Shown in pieces: positions 1-6,986 of a stretch of DNA of 7,675 bases; the stretch's first letter is position 1, and every line of letters starts with the position of its first letter. The notes below the pieces were generated by a model. It worked only from the letters and a program-made list of their open reading frames with translations. It did not search any database and was not told the origin of the DNA. Origin of the DNA: Gammaproteobacteria bacterium. GTDB taxonomy: Bacteria; Pseudomonadota; Gammaproteobacteria; PS1; Pseudothioglobaceae. A program made the translations under genes and the position numbers. The stretch spans positions 1 to 7,675 of the forward strand of contig JAQRMT010000070.1 of assembly GCA_028599035.1 (NCBI GenBank). Direction: 5' to 3'.

Positions 1-1265
1 GCGTGTGCTTGTAACCCCTCGCCGTCAGCTAAGGTAGCGGCAATTTCACCGAGTGTGTTTGCGCCTTGGTCAGATACCATAATTAAACTGGATTTCTTCT
101 GAAAGTCGTAAACACCGAGTGGTGATGAGAAACGAGCAGTGCCAGAGGTGGGCAGCACATGATTAGGTCCTGCGCAATAATCACCGAGTGCCTCACAGGT
201 GTTTCTGCCCATAAAGATTGCACCAGCGTGTTTTATATCATCCAGCATGGCTTTAGGGTTTTCGACAGAAAGCTCCAAATGTTCGGGTGCGATTTGGTTA
301 GAAATAGCGATGGCTTCGTTCATGTTTTTGGTGTGGATTAATGCGCCACGGTCTTTAAGTGCTTTGACGATAATGTCTTTTCTGTTCATAGTTGGCAAAA
401 GTTTTTCAATGCTTTTTTCTACTTCATTAATAAAACTTTTATCAGAACAAAGTAAGATTGATTGCGCATCTTCGTCGTGTTCGGCTTGGGAAAATAAATC
501 CATGGCAATCCAATCAGGGTCAGTTTTTCCATCACAAATAATGAGAATTTCACTCGGACCAGCAATCATATCAATGCCAACTTGACCAAATACTGCGCGC
601 TTAGCGGTGGCGACGTAAATATTACCCGGACCGACAATCTTATCTACTTTTGGTATGGTTTGCGTGCCGTAAGCCAGCGCTGCTATTGCTTGTGCACCAC
701 CTACGGTAAACACTTGGGTAACGCCTGAAATATACGCTGCTGCTAAAACCAATGGATTGGTAACACCATTTGGCGTGGGCACGACCATAATTAAATCTTG
801 CACGCCAGCAACTTTGGCGGGGATGGCATTCATCAATACCGAAGAAGGATAGGCCGCTTTTCCGCCTGGCACATATAAGCCTACTCGTTCAATTGGGGTG
901 ATTTTTTGTCCTAATACTGTGCCGTTATCTTCGGTATAAGTCCAAGTGTCTTGGCGTTGTTTTTCATGATAGGTGCGCACTCTATCAGCCGCTGTTTGTA
1001 GTGCGGTTTTTTCCTTATTATCTAGTGATTCAAAGGCCGCTTTAAGCGCTGGCAACGCAATGGTTAGGTCTGACATATTGGCAGCATTTACACTGTCAAA
1101 TTTAATGGTGTAATCAACCAGTGCCATATCACCGTTGGCTTTGATATTGGCAATAATATCATTAACGGTTTGAGTAACATTAGTATTAGATACACCTTCC
1201 CAAGCGAGTAAATCCGATAGTTTTTTCTGAAAATCAGTTTGCTGTGTGGATAGGCGAGTAATCAT
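1..1265 (-). CDS. hisD: Histidinol dehydrogenase, 3' end cut by the window edge
   Basis: HisD is a zinc enzyme of the cytoplasm that catalyses the last two steps of histidine synthesis, oxidising L-histidinol through histidinal to histidine with two NAD+. The frame reads from ATG at 1265 without a stop to base 3, giving 421 codons; family members are about 430 residues, so only around ten are missing. Residues matching the E. coli catalytic set are all present: zinc ligands Q260 and H263 (in SQAEHDED), catalytic E328-H329 (in APEHLE), D362 (in GDYCAGPNHVLPT) and H421 (in GLQAHA). The glycine-rich VGLYVPGGKAAYPS and KIVGPGNIYV segments are also typical. The ATG overlaps the hisG stop as ATGA, so translation is probably coupled; I see no strong Shine-Dalgarno sequence. 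It is absent from a closed-ORF list only because it runs off the window. Confidence 0.97.
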   Translation of the reverse strand, partial: MITRLSTQQTDFQKKLSDLLAWEGVSNTNVTQTVNDIIANIKANGDMALVDYTIKFDSVNAANMSDLTIALPALKAAFESLDNKEKTALQTAADRVRTYHEKQRQDTWTYTEDNGTVLGQKITPIERVGLYVPGGKAAYPSSVLMNAIPAKVAGVQDLIMVVPTPNGVTNPLVLAAAYISGVTQVFTVGGAQAIAALAYGTQTIPKVDKIVGPGNIYVATAKRAVFGQVGIDMIAGPSEILIICDGKTDPDWIAMDLFSQAEHDEDAQSILLCSDKSFINEVEKSIEKLLPTMNRKDIIVKALKDRGALIHTKNMNEAIAISNQIAPEHLELSVENPKAMLDDIKHAGAIFMGRNTCEALGDYCAGPNHVLPTSGTARFSSPLGVYDFQKKSSLIMVSDQGANTLGEIAATLADGEGLQAH

Positions 1266-1879
1266 AGATTTTTTTCTATTATGTCAACCCAAAATTTAAT
1301 TTGTACATTTTTAGTCTTGAATGAAGCGGCATTAACCACCAAACGAGAGCTGATGTCTTCAATATGCTCAAGAGGCACAAGTCCATTCGCCTTAAGTGTG
1401 TTACCTGTATCGACTAAATCAACAATACAATGCGCTAAACCGACAACGGGTGCGAGCTCCATTGCGCCGTAGAGTTTAATAATCTCAATTTGCTGATTTT
1501 TGGTTTCAAAATAGTGTTTGGCTGAATTAACATATTTAGTGGCAATTTTCAAAGTGTCTTGCTTTAACTGGTTTTTGTTACTGGCTGCAACCATTAATTT
1601 ACATTTAGCAATACCCAAATCTAGCAATTCAAATAAGCCATTAGCGCCGTGTTCCAGCAACACATCTTTGCCAGCAATGCCAATATCGGCTGCACCGTGT
1701 TGTACGAATACAGGCACATCAGTGGCACGAATGACAATCACCTTAACATCGTCAAGATTGGTATCCAAAATTAGTTTCCTGGAATTCAGCTCTGCATCGG
1801 CAATTTTTAGCCCTGCTTTTTTTAATAGTGGCAGTGTTTGCTCAAGAATTCTGCCTTTAGATAATGCGATTGTTAACAT
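1262..1879 (-). CDS. hisG: ATP phosphoribosyltransferase catalytic subunit, short form
   Basis: HisG condenses ATP with PRPP to make N1-(5-phosphoribosyl)-ATP, the committed and usually feedback-regulated step of histidine synthesis. The product is 205 residues against about 299 in E. coli, so it is the short form (HisG-S) lacking the C-terminal histidine-binding regulatory domain. It opens with LTIALSKGRI, has the AADIGIAGKDVL segment at residues 63-74, and carries the family signature at 141-162: E141, G147, D154 and the PRPP-binding stretch DTGNTL. Known short forms work only as a hetero-octamer with HisZ, a histidyl-tRNA-synthetase-like protein not encoded here. The ATG lies 2 bases after the murA stop, with AGGA about six bases upstream inside the end of murA. 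Its stop overlaps the hisD start. The murA-hisG-hisD order is also found in pseudomonads and relatives. Confidence 0.96.
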   Translation of the reverse strand: MLTIALSKGRILEQTLPLLKKAGLKIADAELNSRKLILDTNLDDVKVIVIRATDVPVFVQHGAADIGIAGKDVLLEHGANGLFELLDLGIAKCKLMVAASNKNQLKQDTLKIATKYVNSAKHYFETKNQQIEIIKLYGAMELAPVVGLAHCIVDLVDTGNTLKANGLVPLEHIEDISSRLVVNAASFKTKNVQIKFWVDIIEKNL

Positions 1880-1881
1880 AA

Positions 1882-3141
1882 TTAATCCTGTACTCTTTCA
1901 ATGTTGGCGCCCAATAATTTTAGTTTTTCTTCAATGGTTTCATAACCACGGTCAAGGTGATAAACCCGTTCAATCGTGGTAGTGCCTTTGGCGGCTAACC
2001 CTGCCAATACTAACGATGCTGAAGCCCTTAGGTCGGTCGCCATTAAATGCGCACCTGTCAGCGATTTTACCCCTTTGCAAACCACGGTGTTACCTTCTAG
2101 AGAGAGGTCTGCCCCCATGCGTATTAATTCAGGAATGTGCATAAAACGGTTTTCAAAAATGTTTTCAGTAATGCTGCTATGACCATCTGCAATCGTATTT
2201 AACGCAGTAAATTGTGCCTGCATATCGGTTGGAAAATTCGGATAGGTGCCAGTTTTTATATTAACGGCTTTTGCTCGTCTGCCCTTCATATCAAGGCTGA
2301 TGGTGTCTTTTTCAGTTTTAATATCAGCGCCGATTTCGATTAATTTACCAAGCACAGAGCGCATTGCCTGAGGATTGGTATTTTTAACGGTGATAGAGCC
2401 GCTTGTAATAGCAGCAGCAACCAAGTAAGTAGCTGCCTCAATACGATCTGAGCAAACCATGTATTGCACGCCTTTTAAATTTTTCACCCCTTCGATGGTA
2501 ATGGTTGAAGTGCCGATGCCGCTAATTTTTGCACCCATTTTATTAAGGCAAAAACACAAATCAGACACCTCTGGCTCTTGTGCGGCGTTGCTGATTGTGG
2601 TCGTGCCTTTGGCGAGTGTGGCTGCCATAATAACATTTTCTGTGGCAGTTACTGTTACTTGGTCAAAATGAATATTTGCACCCACTAAGCCCTCAGATTT
2701 TGCGTAGATATAACCATTTTTAACCTCAATAGTGGCATTTAACTCCTCTAACGCTTTAAGGTGAAAATTGACAGGGCGAGTGCCGATAGCACAACCACCC
2801 GGCAACGAAACTTTGGCTTCGCCATATTTTGCCAGCATGGGTCCCAGCACTAAAATTGACGCACGCATGGTTTTAACCAAATTGTAGTCAGCTACTAAAT
2901 TAGTGAGTTTAGATGAATCGATAAATAATGAGGAGTCAGATTCCAAAATAAATTCAGAACCCATGCTCATTAATAGTCTTAGTGTAGTAGATATATCACT
3001 CAAATGTGGCGTGTTGTTTAGCGTAATCGGGCTGTCTGCCAAAATAGAGGCAAACAAAATAGGCAATGAAGAGTTCTTAGAGCCAGCGGATTTAATGGTG
3101 CCGTGTAGAGGTTTTCCACCTTCAATAACCAACTTATACAT
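1882..3141 (-). CDS. murA: UDP-N-acetylglucosamine 1-carboxyvinyltransferase
   Basis: MurA transfers enolpyruvate from phosphoenolpyruvate to UDP-GlcNAc, the first committed step of peptidoglycan synthesis, in the cytoplasm. The 419-residue length equals the usual family length. Residues matching the E. coli active site are visible: K22-N23 (SAGSKNSSLP), the catalytic-loop cysteine C117 in PGGCAIGTRP with R122, the general base D306 in FPTDMQAQ, D370-L371-R372, and R398 in HLDRGYE. The loop cysteine predicts the fosfomycin-sensitive form, since Asp at this position gives resistance. The two inside-out alpha/beta domains are complete. The ATG has AAGG nine bases upstream, overlapping the end of mlaC, and starts 5 bases after the mlaC stop. 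It is probably co-transcribed with mlaC upstream and hisG-hisD downstream. Confidence 0.98.
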   Translation of the reverse strand: MYKLVIEGGKPLHGTIKSAGSKNSSLPILFASILADSPITLNNTPHLSDISTTLRLLMSMGSEFILESDSSLFIDSSKLTNLVADYNLVKTMRASILVLGPMLAKYGEAKVSLPGGCAIGTRPVNFHLKALEELNATIEVKNGYIYAKSEGLVGANIHFDQVTVTATENVIMAATLAKGTTTISNAAQEPEVSDLCFCLNKMGAKISGIGTSTITIEGVKNLKGVQYMVCSDRIEAATYLVAAAITSGSITVKNTNPQAMRSVLGKLIEIGADIKTEKDTISLDMKGRRAKAVNIKTGTYPNFPTDMQAQFTALNTIADGHSSITENIFENRFMHIPELIRMGADLSLEGNTVVCKGVKSLTGAHLMATDLRASASLVLAGLAAKGTTTIERVYHLDRGYETIEEKLKLLGANIERVQD

Positions 3142-3146
3142 TGCGT

Positions 3147-3791
3147 TTAACCTTTTGAAAGTTTGTTGATAGTTTTTTTTATTAGGCTGTCAATGCCTTT
3201 ACGCCTAATGTGTGAATCAAATTGCGCTTGATAGTTTTTAATCAAACTCACGCCTGAAAACATTAAATCATACACACGCCAGCGATCTGAATAAACCATT
3301 TTTAAAGTTACTTTGAAAGGATTTGGGTTTTCATTAAAGGCGATGAGTAATTTAACAAGCGCTTTATTGCCTTTGCGTTTTACTTTCGGATTGACTGAAA
3401 TATTGATACTATCAAGCCGCTCATAAGCACCTAAAACACCTGCATAATCTCTAATTAAAGACTCAGTGATATATTGCTGAAAAATATACTGTTGTTGGTT
3501 ATTAAGAGTATTCCAGTGCTTTTCCAATGCTAACCGAGCCGAAACATCCATCGCAATATTGGGTAATAATTTAATTTTAATGAGTGTTCTGACATTCTCA
3601 AGTGTGGCTTTATTTTGTTTTCTAAGTTCTTTAAGCGATGACAAAGCACCGAGCATAATATTAAGCGCAGCTGTGTTTGGCGGGTCAATAATATCATCCA
3701 ACGAGCTTGAATTTAACGAAGTGGTATTTTGTATTGCTAAAGCCATATTAATAGGCAGAATAAACAATATAATAAGCAATGTTTTAATCAT
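3147..3791 (-). CDS. mlaC: MlaC-family periplasmic phospholipid-binding protein
   Basis: MlaC (Ttg2D family) shuttles phospholipids between the outer-membrane MlaA complex and the inner-membrane MlaFEDB ABC transporter, maintaining outer-membrane lipid asymmetry. The 214-residue product begins with a signal peptide: K3, a hydrophobic run at 5-16 and an ALA cleavage motif ending at residue 19. The C-terminal half has family landmarks: FQQYITESLIRDYAGVL near 104-120, DRWRVYDLMFSGVSL at 169-183 (the conserved W-x-V-Y-D followed by G-V-S-L), KNYQAQF and the closing helix GIDSLIKKTINKL. In E. coli the order is mlaF-E-D-C-B-ibaG-murA. Here mlaB and ibaG are missing between mlaC and murA, and divergent uvrC lies upstream where mlaD would be. 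No strong Shine-Dalgarno precedes the ATG. The family call is firm; its carrier role in this organism is inferred. Confidence 0.9.
   Translation of the reverse strand: MIKTLLIILFILPINMALAIQNTTSLNSSSLDDIIDPPNTAALNIMLGALSSLKELRKQNKATLENVRTLIKIKLLPNIAMDVSARLALEKHWNTLNNQQQYIFQQYITESLIRDYAGVLGAYERLDSINISVNPKVKRKGNKALVKLLIAFNENPNPFKVTLKMVYSDRWRVYDLMFSGVSLIKNYQAQFDSHIRRKGIDSLIKKTINKLSKG
3768..3773 (+). promoter_or_regulatory. Candidate -10 box for uvrC
   Basis: A perfect TATAAT lies on the plus strand, inside the signal-peptide coding region of mlaC, about 67 bases before the uvrC ATG. I do not see a convincing TTGACA-like -35 at 16-18 bases spacing, and the region is AT-rich, so this is a weak candidate based on one hexamer. 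Confidence 0.25.
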
Positions 3792-3839
3792 TGTCTAAAA
3801 GGCTTTTCAAAATGAAGTTAATTTTACCTTTTTGTATAG
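3792..3839. promoter_or_regulatory. Divergent spacer between mlaC and uvrC
   Basis: These 48 bases separate the divergent start codons of mlaC and uvrC, so transcription in both directions must start here or inside the neighbouring coding regions. On the minus strand, TTGTCA (3873-3868) and TTAATT (3850-3845) are spaced 17 bases and could serve mlaC; both hexamers lie inside the start of uvrC. No clear operator, hairpin or strong Shine-Dalgarno is visible for either gene. An in-frame TAG at 3837-3839 abuts the uvrC ATG, which excludes any earlier uvrC start. Confidence 0.3.
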
Positions 3840-5621
3840 ATGTTAATTAAAGAAAAACTAAAAAATTTGACAATCCAATCTGGTGTTTATCAAATGCTTG
3901 ATAAACACGGCATGGTGATTTATGTCGGCAAGGCAAAAAATCTCAAAAAACGGGTGTCTAGTTATTTTTCTAAAACTCATCAAGATGATAAAACCAGAGT
4001 CTTGGTCGCTAATATTCAAAATTTTGATGTGGTGATTACCGATACAGAAACACAGGCGTTGTTGTTAGAAAACCAGCTGATTAAGCAACATAAGCCACGA
4101 TACAACATTCTACTGAAGGATGCCAAAAGTTATCCCTATATTTATATCACTAACGACAAACACCCACGAGCAGGTTTTTATCGTGGTATCAAGCGAGAAA
4201 ACTATCAATTTTTTGGGCCTTACCCCTCTGCACATGTGGTTCGAGATTCGTTGAATTTACTCAAGAAAATTTTTAAAGTTAGGCAATGCCCTAATGCCAC
4301 CTACCGCTCAAGATCAAGACCTTGCCTAGAATATCAAATCGGGCTATGTAGCGCCCCCTGTGTAGGGAAAATTAGTAATAAAGACTATATGCAAGATGTC
4401 AAAATGATGGGGCTTTTTTTATCAGGGAAAGGCGTGCAAACACTAGACAATATCTCTAAAAAAATGCAAGCCGCTGCTAAGAATCAAGATTTTGAATTAG
4501 CAGCGCATTTGCGTGACCAAATGATCGGCTTGCGCATTATTCAAGAGCAACACAGTTCTCAAAGTATGGGCAATATGGATGTGATTAGTGTTGCCACTCA
4601 AGACGGCATCCATGCTGTTGAAGTGTTGTTTGTGCGTTCAGGTAAGCAGATTGGGCAAGAATGCATTTTCCCACAACACGCCAAAGGTAAAGACGCCGAA
4701 GTGGTTTTATCGGCTTTTCTGCCGCTGTATTATTTAGGTAAAGACACGCCTAAGCAATTATTATTAAGCAAAAAACTAACAGACAAAAAACTTATCGCTT
4801 CGGCGCTATCCACACAAATTATTGACACACCACAAAAAGACAAACGCCATTTTTTAAAAATTGCCACACTCACCGCACAAGAAAACCTAAGACAACATGT
4901 AACCTCAAAATTCACCAAACGCATACAACTTCAACAGCTACAAAAGACACTTAATTTAAAAACACTGCCAAGTACTATGGAATGCTTTGATATTAGCCAC
5001 ACCATGGGAGAGGCAACTGTTGCCTCGTGCGTGGTGTTTGAAAAAGGACTGCCAAAAGTTAAAAAATATCGCCAATTTAACATCAACAATATCACCCCAG
5101 GCGATGATTATGCAGCGATGAATCAGGCAGTTTTTAGGCGTTATTCTCGCTTGTTAAAAGAGAAATCCCCTCTGCCAGACATTGTCTTTATTGACGGCGG
5201 ACTAGGGCAGCTTAATCAAGCTATTATGGTGATGAACTCCATCGGCGTGGATAATGTGCAATTAGTCGGCGTTGCTAAGGGGGAAAATCGAAAAGCAGGG
5301 CTTGAGACTTTAATCACAGTGAAAGACGATAGCGTCAATAAAATCAATCTCGCGCCTCACGACCCCGCACTGATGCTGGTTAATCATATTCGTGACGAAT
5401 CACACCGCTTTGCGATTAAAAATCATCGCCAAAAACGAGGCAAAAAACGCACCACATCGCTACTTGAAGGCATTACTGGCGTAGGCAAACTACGCCGCAC
5501 AGCACTGCTTAATTATTTTGGCGGACTACAAGAAATCAAGCAGGCCTCTGTTGATGAAATACAAAAAGTTAGCGGTATCAGCCCCGCTTTAGCGACTAAA
5601 ATTGCGGATAAATTACGATAA
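3840..5621 (+). CDS. uvrC: Excinuclease ABC subunit C
   Basis: UvrC makes both incisions around a DNA lesion after UvrA-UvrB loading in nucleotide excision repair. The 593-residue product (610 in E. coli) is complete. The N-terminal GIY-YIG nuclease, about residues 14-92, makes the 3' cut and shows GVY (15-17), YVG (28-30), R38 and catalytic E77. Four cysteines at 150, 162, 170 and 174 form the conserved cluster thought to bind an iron-sulfur centre. A UVR helix pair at about 203-238 contacts UvrB. The RNase H-like domain that makes the 5' cut keeps the D384, D452 and H522 triad (FDISHT, FIDGGLGQ, ESHRF). Tandem helix-hairpin-helix motifs fill about 541-593. The ATG is fixed by a stop immediately upstream; no good Shine-Dalgarno is seen. 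It leads a likely three-gene unit with the next two genes. Confidence 0.98.
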   Translation: MLIKEKLKNLTIQSGVYQMLDKHGMVIYVGKAKNLKKRVSSYFSKTHQDDKTRVLVANIQNFDVVITDTETQALLLENQLIKQHKPRYNILLKDAKSYPYIYITNDKHPRAGFYRGIKRENYQFFGPYPSAHVVRDSLNLLKKIFKVRQCPNATYRSRSRPCLEYQIGLCSAPCVGKISNKDYMQDVKMMGLFLSGKGVQTLDNISKKMQAAAKNQDFELAAHLRDQMIGLRIIQEQHSSQSMGNMDVISVATQDGIHAVEVLFVRSGKQIGQECIFPQHAKGKDAEVVLSAFLPLYYLGKDTPKQLLLSKKLTDKKLIASALSTQIIDTPQKDKRHFLKIATLTAQENLRQHVTSKFTKRIQLQQLQKTLNLKTLPSTMECFDISHTMGEATVASCVVFEKGLPKVKKYRQFNINNITPGDDYAAMNQAVFRRYSRLLKEKSPLPDIVFIDGGLGQLNQAIMVMNSIGVDNVQLVGVAKGENRKAGLETLITVKDDSVNKINLAPHDPALMLVNHIRDESHRFAIKNHRQKRGKKRTTSLLEGITGVGKLRRTALLNYFGGLQEIKQASVDEIQKVSGISPALATKIADKLR

Positions 5622-5630
5622 AATTAAATT

Positions 5631-5810
5631 ATGTTCTTAATACGATTACTTATTATTGCCTTTGTTGTTGGCTACGCTATATGGTTTTTTAACAAACGAA
5701 TTTTAGGCAAAAATCTTGCCCTAGCTAGAGTCATTGCCGCTACACTGGTTGTTACTAGTGTTGTTTATTTACTCTTAGGCAGCTTGTCTTATTTGATTGA
5801 AGGGGTTTAA
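5631..5810 (+). CDS. Small two-pass membrane protein, unknown function
   Basis: I do not recognise this 59-residue protein. It begins 9 bases after the uvrC stop and ends 15 bases before the next ATG, which fits an operon member. Two hydrophobic segments are clear: about residues 2-20 (LIRLLIIAFVVGYAIWFF) and 33-56 (VIAATLVVTSVVYLLLGSL), joined by a basic turn NKRILGK. Both termini are predicted to face the same side, with the basic loop probably cytoplasmic by the positive-inside rule. There are no cysteines and no catalytic motif. The Shine-Dalgarno is weak. Support for it being real: the whole uvrC-to-secreted-gene interval is open in this frame, the gap fits it snugly, and the composition is that of a membrane protein rather than random AT-rich sequence. 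Conservation next to uvrC in relatives would be the decisive test. Confidence 0.65.
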   Translation: MFLIRLLIIAFVVGYAIWFFNKRILGKNLALARVIAATLVVTSVVYLLLGSLSYLIEGV

Positions 5811-5825
5811 AAAAAGGAGAAAGAA

Positions 5826-6425
5826 ATGAAAAAGTTGATAGCTTTAAGTTTGTTATTTGCCGCGAGCCAAGTATTAGCAGATGCCCGCATCACCGTCAGT
5901 AAAGGCGATGCCAATCTATGCGAAGTCATCCCCACCCAAGCCAAAAGAGGGCATCATTACAACAAATCAATCAACCCACGAGTAATCTCATCCGACCTAT
6001 GGCGCAGCGCTAAAAATGGTTTAGATTTTTTTCACCTCAACAAAAGCGAAACTCAAAGCCAAACCATCCAACTCGCCTTTGTTGATAAATACACCACCTT
6101 TTGGTATTACATCAAACAAGGCGCAAAAACAAAAGGCCCTTATTTTTATGATTTCATCGTTCCAGAAAACAACGGCAGAAAATTCGTCGATATTGACCTA
6201 AAACTCCCCTGCTCATGCTTTAGCACAGACGATAAACCACAACGATGCGGCAACCAATTTAACCGCTTTCAAGACAAATTCGGCAATTGGTGGCAACAAA
6301 CCGGCAGCAACACCGCTAAAAGAATCAGCAACAAAATCGATAAAAGCAGTCGCAAAGCATGGGATGCCACTAAAAAAGGCTGGGGCAATATTAAAGCAGG
6401 CTGGAAGAGTTACCAAGACCAATAA
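5826..6425 (+). CDS. Exported protein of unknown function with four cysteines
   Basis: The 199-residue product starts with a classic signal peptide: KK at 2-3, a hydrophobic core LIALSLLFAASQV, and VLA followed by D19, giving a likely mature protein of about 181 residues in the periplasm. A strong GGAG at 5816-5819, six bases before the ATG, supports this start and suggests higher translation than for the two upstream genes. The mature part contains C32, C129, C131 and C141, an even number suited to two disulfides; a CSC pair lies in LPCSCFSTDD. The middle is rich in aromatics (FWYYIKQG, YFYDF) and looks beta-rich. The C-terminal 40 residues are basic with regularly spaced tryptophans at W179, W186 and W193, suggesting an amphipathic helix that could bind membrane or an acidic partner. 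I recognise no family. It is probably co-transcribed with uvrC, but nothing links it to repair. Confidence 0.8.
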   Translation: MKKLIALSLLFAASQVLADARITVSKGDANLCEVIPTQAKRGHHYNKSINPRVISSDLWRSAKNGLDFFHLNKSETQSQTIQLAFVDKYTTFWYYIKQGAKTKGPYFYDFIVPENNGRKFVDIDLKLPCSCFSTDDKPQRCGNQFNRFQDKFGNWWQQTGSNTAKRISNKIDKSSRKAWDATKKGWGNIKAGWKSYQDQ

Positions 6426-6597
6426 AAAATGTTGAATAAATCACTCTCTCACCCCAGCTACTCACATTTGTTTGCAGAAACTGGCTTAAGTTTCCCTTGT
6501 CAACATTTAGAGGCAAAAACACCAACCTAAATAAAAAATACAAGCACAATCTTGATGATATGCTTGCAATTTCTATATCTAGATTAGAGAATTTCCC
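6426..6597. other. Non-coding spacer after the exported-protein gene
   Basis: No reading frame here resembles a gene on either strand. It contains only weak inverted repeats: a 9-base pair AAATGTTGA / TCAACATTT at 6427-6435 and 6500-6508, and CAAGCA / TGCTTG at 6541-6546 and 6561-6566. Neither is followed by a convincing T-run, so I call no terminator for the upstream operon. Confidence 0.5.
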
Positions 6598-6631
6598 ATT
6601 TTGTTACAATCTGCCACAATTGTAGCAAAAT
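6598..6631. promoter_or_regulatory. Palindromic operator-like site before the antitoxin relic
   Basis: Two 13-base arms, ATTTTGTTACAAT (6598-6610) and ATTGTAGCAAAAT (6619-6631), are complementary at 12 of 13 positions around an 8-base centre. The site ends 25 bases before the antitoxin ATG. Antitoxins of type II systems commonly bind such palindromes to repress their own operon, so this is plausibly the ancestral autoregulatory operator. TTGTTA inside the left arm could be a -35 element, but no good -10 is evident. Function is inferred from position and symmetry. Confidence 0.5.
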
Positions 6632-6656
6632 AGCATTAACCGCACTGGAGAAAAGA

Positions 6657-6706
6657 ATGAGTATATCTATTTAGAGTTAATGATGATTTTTACAATCAAG
6701 CTAAAG
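6657..6706 (+). pseudogene. ParD-like antitoxin, N-terminal fragment, frameshifted
   Basis: GGAG at 6647-6650 sits six bases before ATG at 6657. The frame gives MSISI and then TAG at 6672-6674. Removing one T from the TTT at 6670-6672 restores RVNDDFYNQAK, which continues in the second copy of this segment at 7388 as VQAKAGLRTASNQIEYW. The joined sequence looks like the ParD-like antitoxin family (roughly MSISIRVNDDFYNQAK at the start, NQIEYWARIGRA in the middle). The fragment ends where the 36-base repeat ends and unrelated sequence begins. It can make only a five-residue peptide unless decoding slips. Family assignment is from memory of the family's sequence pattern. Confidence 0.65.
6671..6706 (+). 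repeat. 36-base direct repeat, left copy
   Basis: Bases 6671-6706 are identical to 7388-7423, starting TTAGAGTTAATGATG and ending AATCAAGCTAAAG. Both copies encode antitoxin residues RVNDDFYNQAK. The left copy is joined to the true gene start, the right copy to the rest of the gene, so the pair brackets the inserted debris. Confidence 0.95.
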
Positions 6707-6745
6707 GCAAGGACTTCACCACGCTGTTTTGGTGAAAGCCTTGCC
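6706..6745. repeat. Imperfect 16-base inverted repeat (hairpin)
   Basis: Left arm GGCAAGGACTTCACCA (6706-6721) and right arm TGGTGAAAGCCTTGCC (6730-6745) pair at 14 of 16 positions around the loop CGCTGTTT. It begins exactly at the junction where the antitoxin fragment stops. No T-run follows, so it is not a standard terminator. It could be the end of a small hairpin-bearing mobile repeat; the family is not recognised. Confidence 0.8.
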
Positions 6746-6818
6746 TTCACCATTACCTTCAACTTTGAACAATTAACAATAGCCACTTAATCGATGGTTT
6801 TTTTATGGGGTTTGCTAA

Positions 6819-6986
6819 AACAAACAAGGGCGTTGCTAGAATCAACAAGGGCATTGCTAGCACCAACAACCTTATTAGTACCACCAACAAGGACACGGAA
6901 GCCACCAACAAGGACACGGAAACTTCCAACGAGGATAAATATTTTTTCCACAAGGACACGGAAAAAATATTTATCCTCGTGGAAAA
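6819..6986 (+). repeat. Eight tandem 21-base units
   Basis: The block divides into eight units of exactly 21 bases beginning at 6819, 6840, 6861, 6882, 6903, 6924, 6945 and 6966. Units 4 and 5 differ at one base (core CACCAACAAGGACACGGAA); units 1 and 2 share AACAAGGGC and TTGCTAG; unit 7 again contains CAAGGACACGGAA. Units 6 and 8 are diverged, and unit 8 matches unit 6 in inverted orientation. The plus strand reads as heptads (TNKDTEA), the minus strand as FRVLVGG-like heptads, both without stops. The array adjoins the transposase remnant. Confidence 0.85.
6924..6984. repeat. Near-perfect 25-base inverted repeat in the tandem array
   Basis: The arm at 6929-6949 (ACGAGG, then an AT-rich core ending TTTTTTCC) is the perfect 21-base reverse complement of 6960-6980, with the 10-base loop ACAAGGACAC. 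Allowing one bulged A extends the pairing to 6924-6949 against 6960-6984. The loop is a fragment of the standard repeat unit. The arrangement could form a strong hairpin or cruciform and means part of the array was copied in inverted orientation. Confidence 0.9.

Noticed and set aside
199..585. Plus-strand ORF of 128 codons across the hisD region
   Set aside because: It lies wholly opposite hisD, whose conserved active-site motifs are read on the minus strand; its protein has no family features.
3812..3850. 12-codon leader ORF overlapping the uvrC start
   Set aside because: There is no ribosome binding site and no attenuator-like codon bias or hairpin; such short frames are expected by chance in AT-rich DNA.
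6819..6986. CRISPR array
   Set aside because: The units are contiguous 21-mers without spacers, and no cas gene is present.
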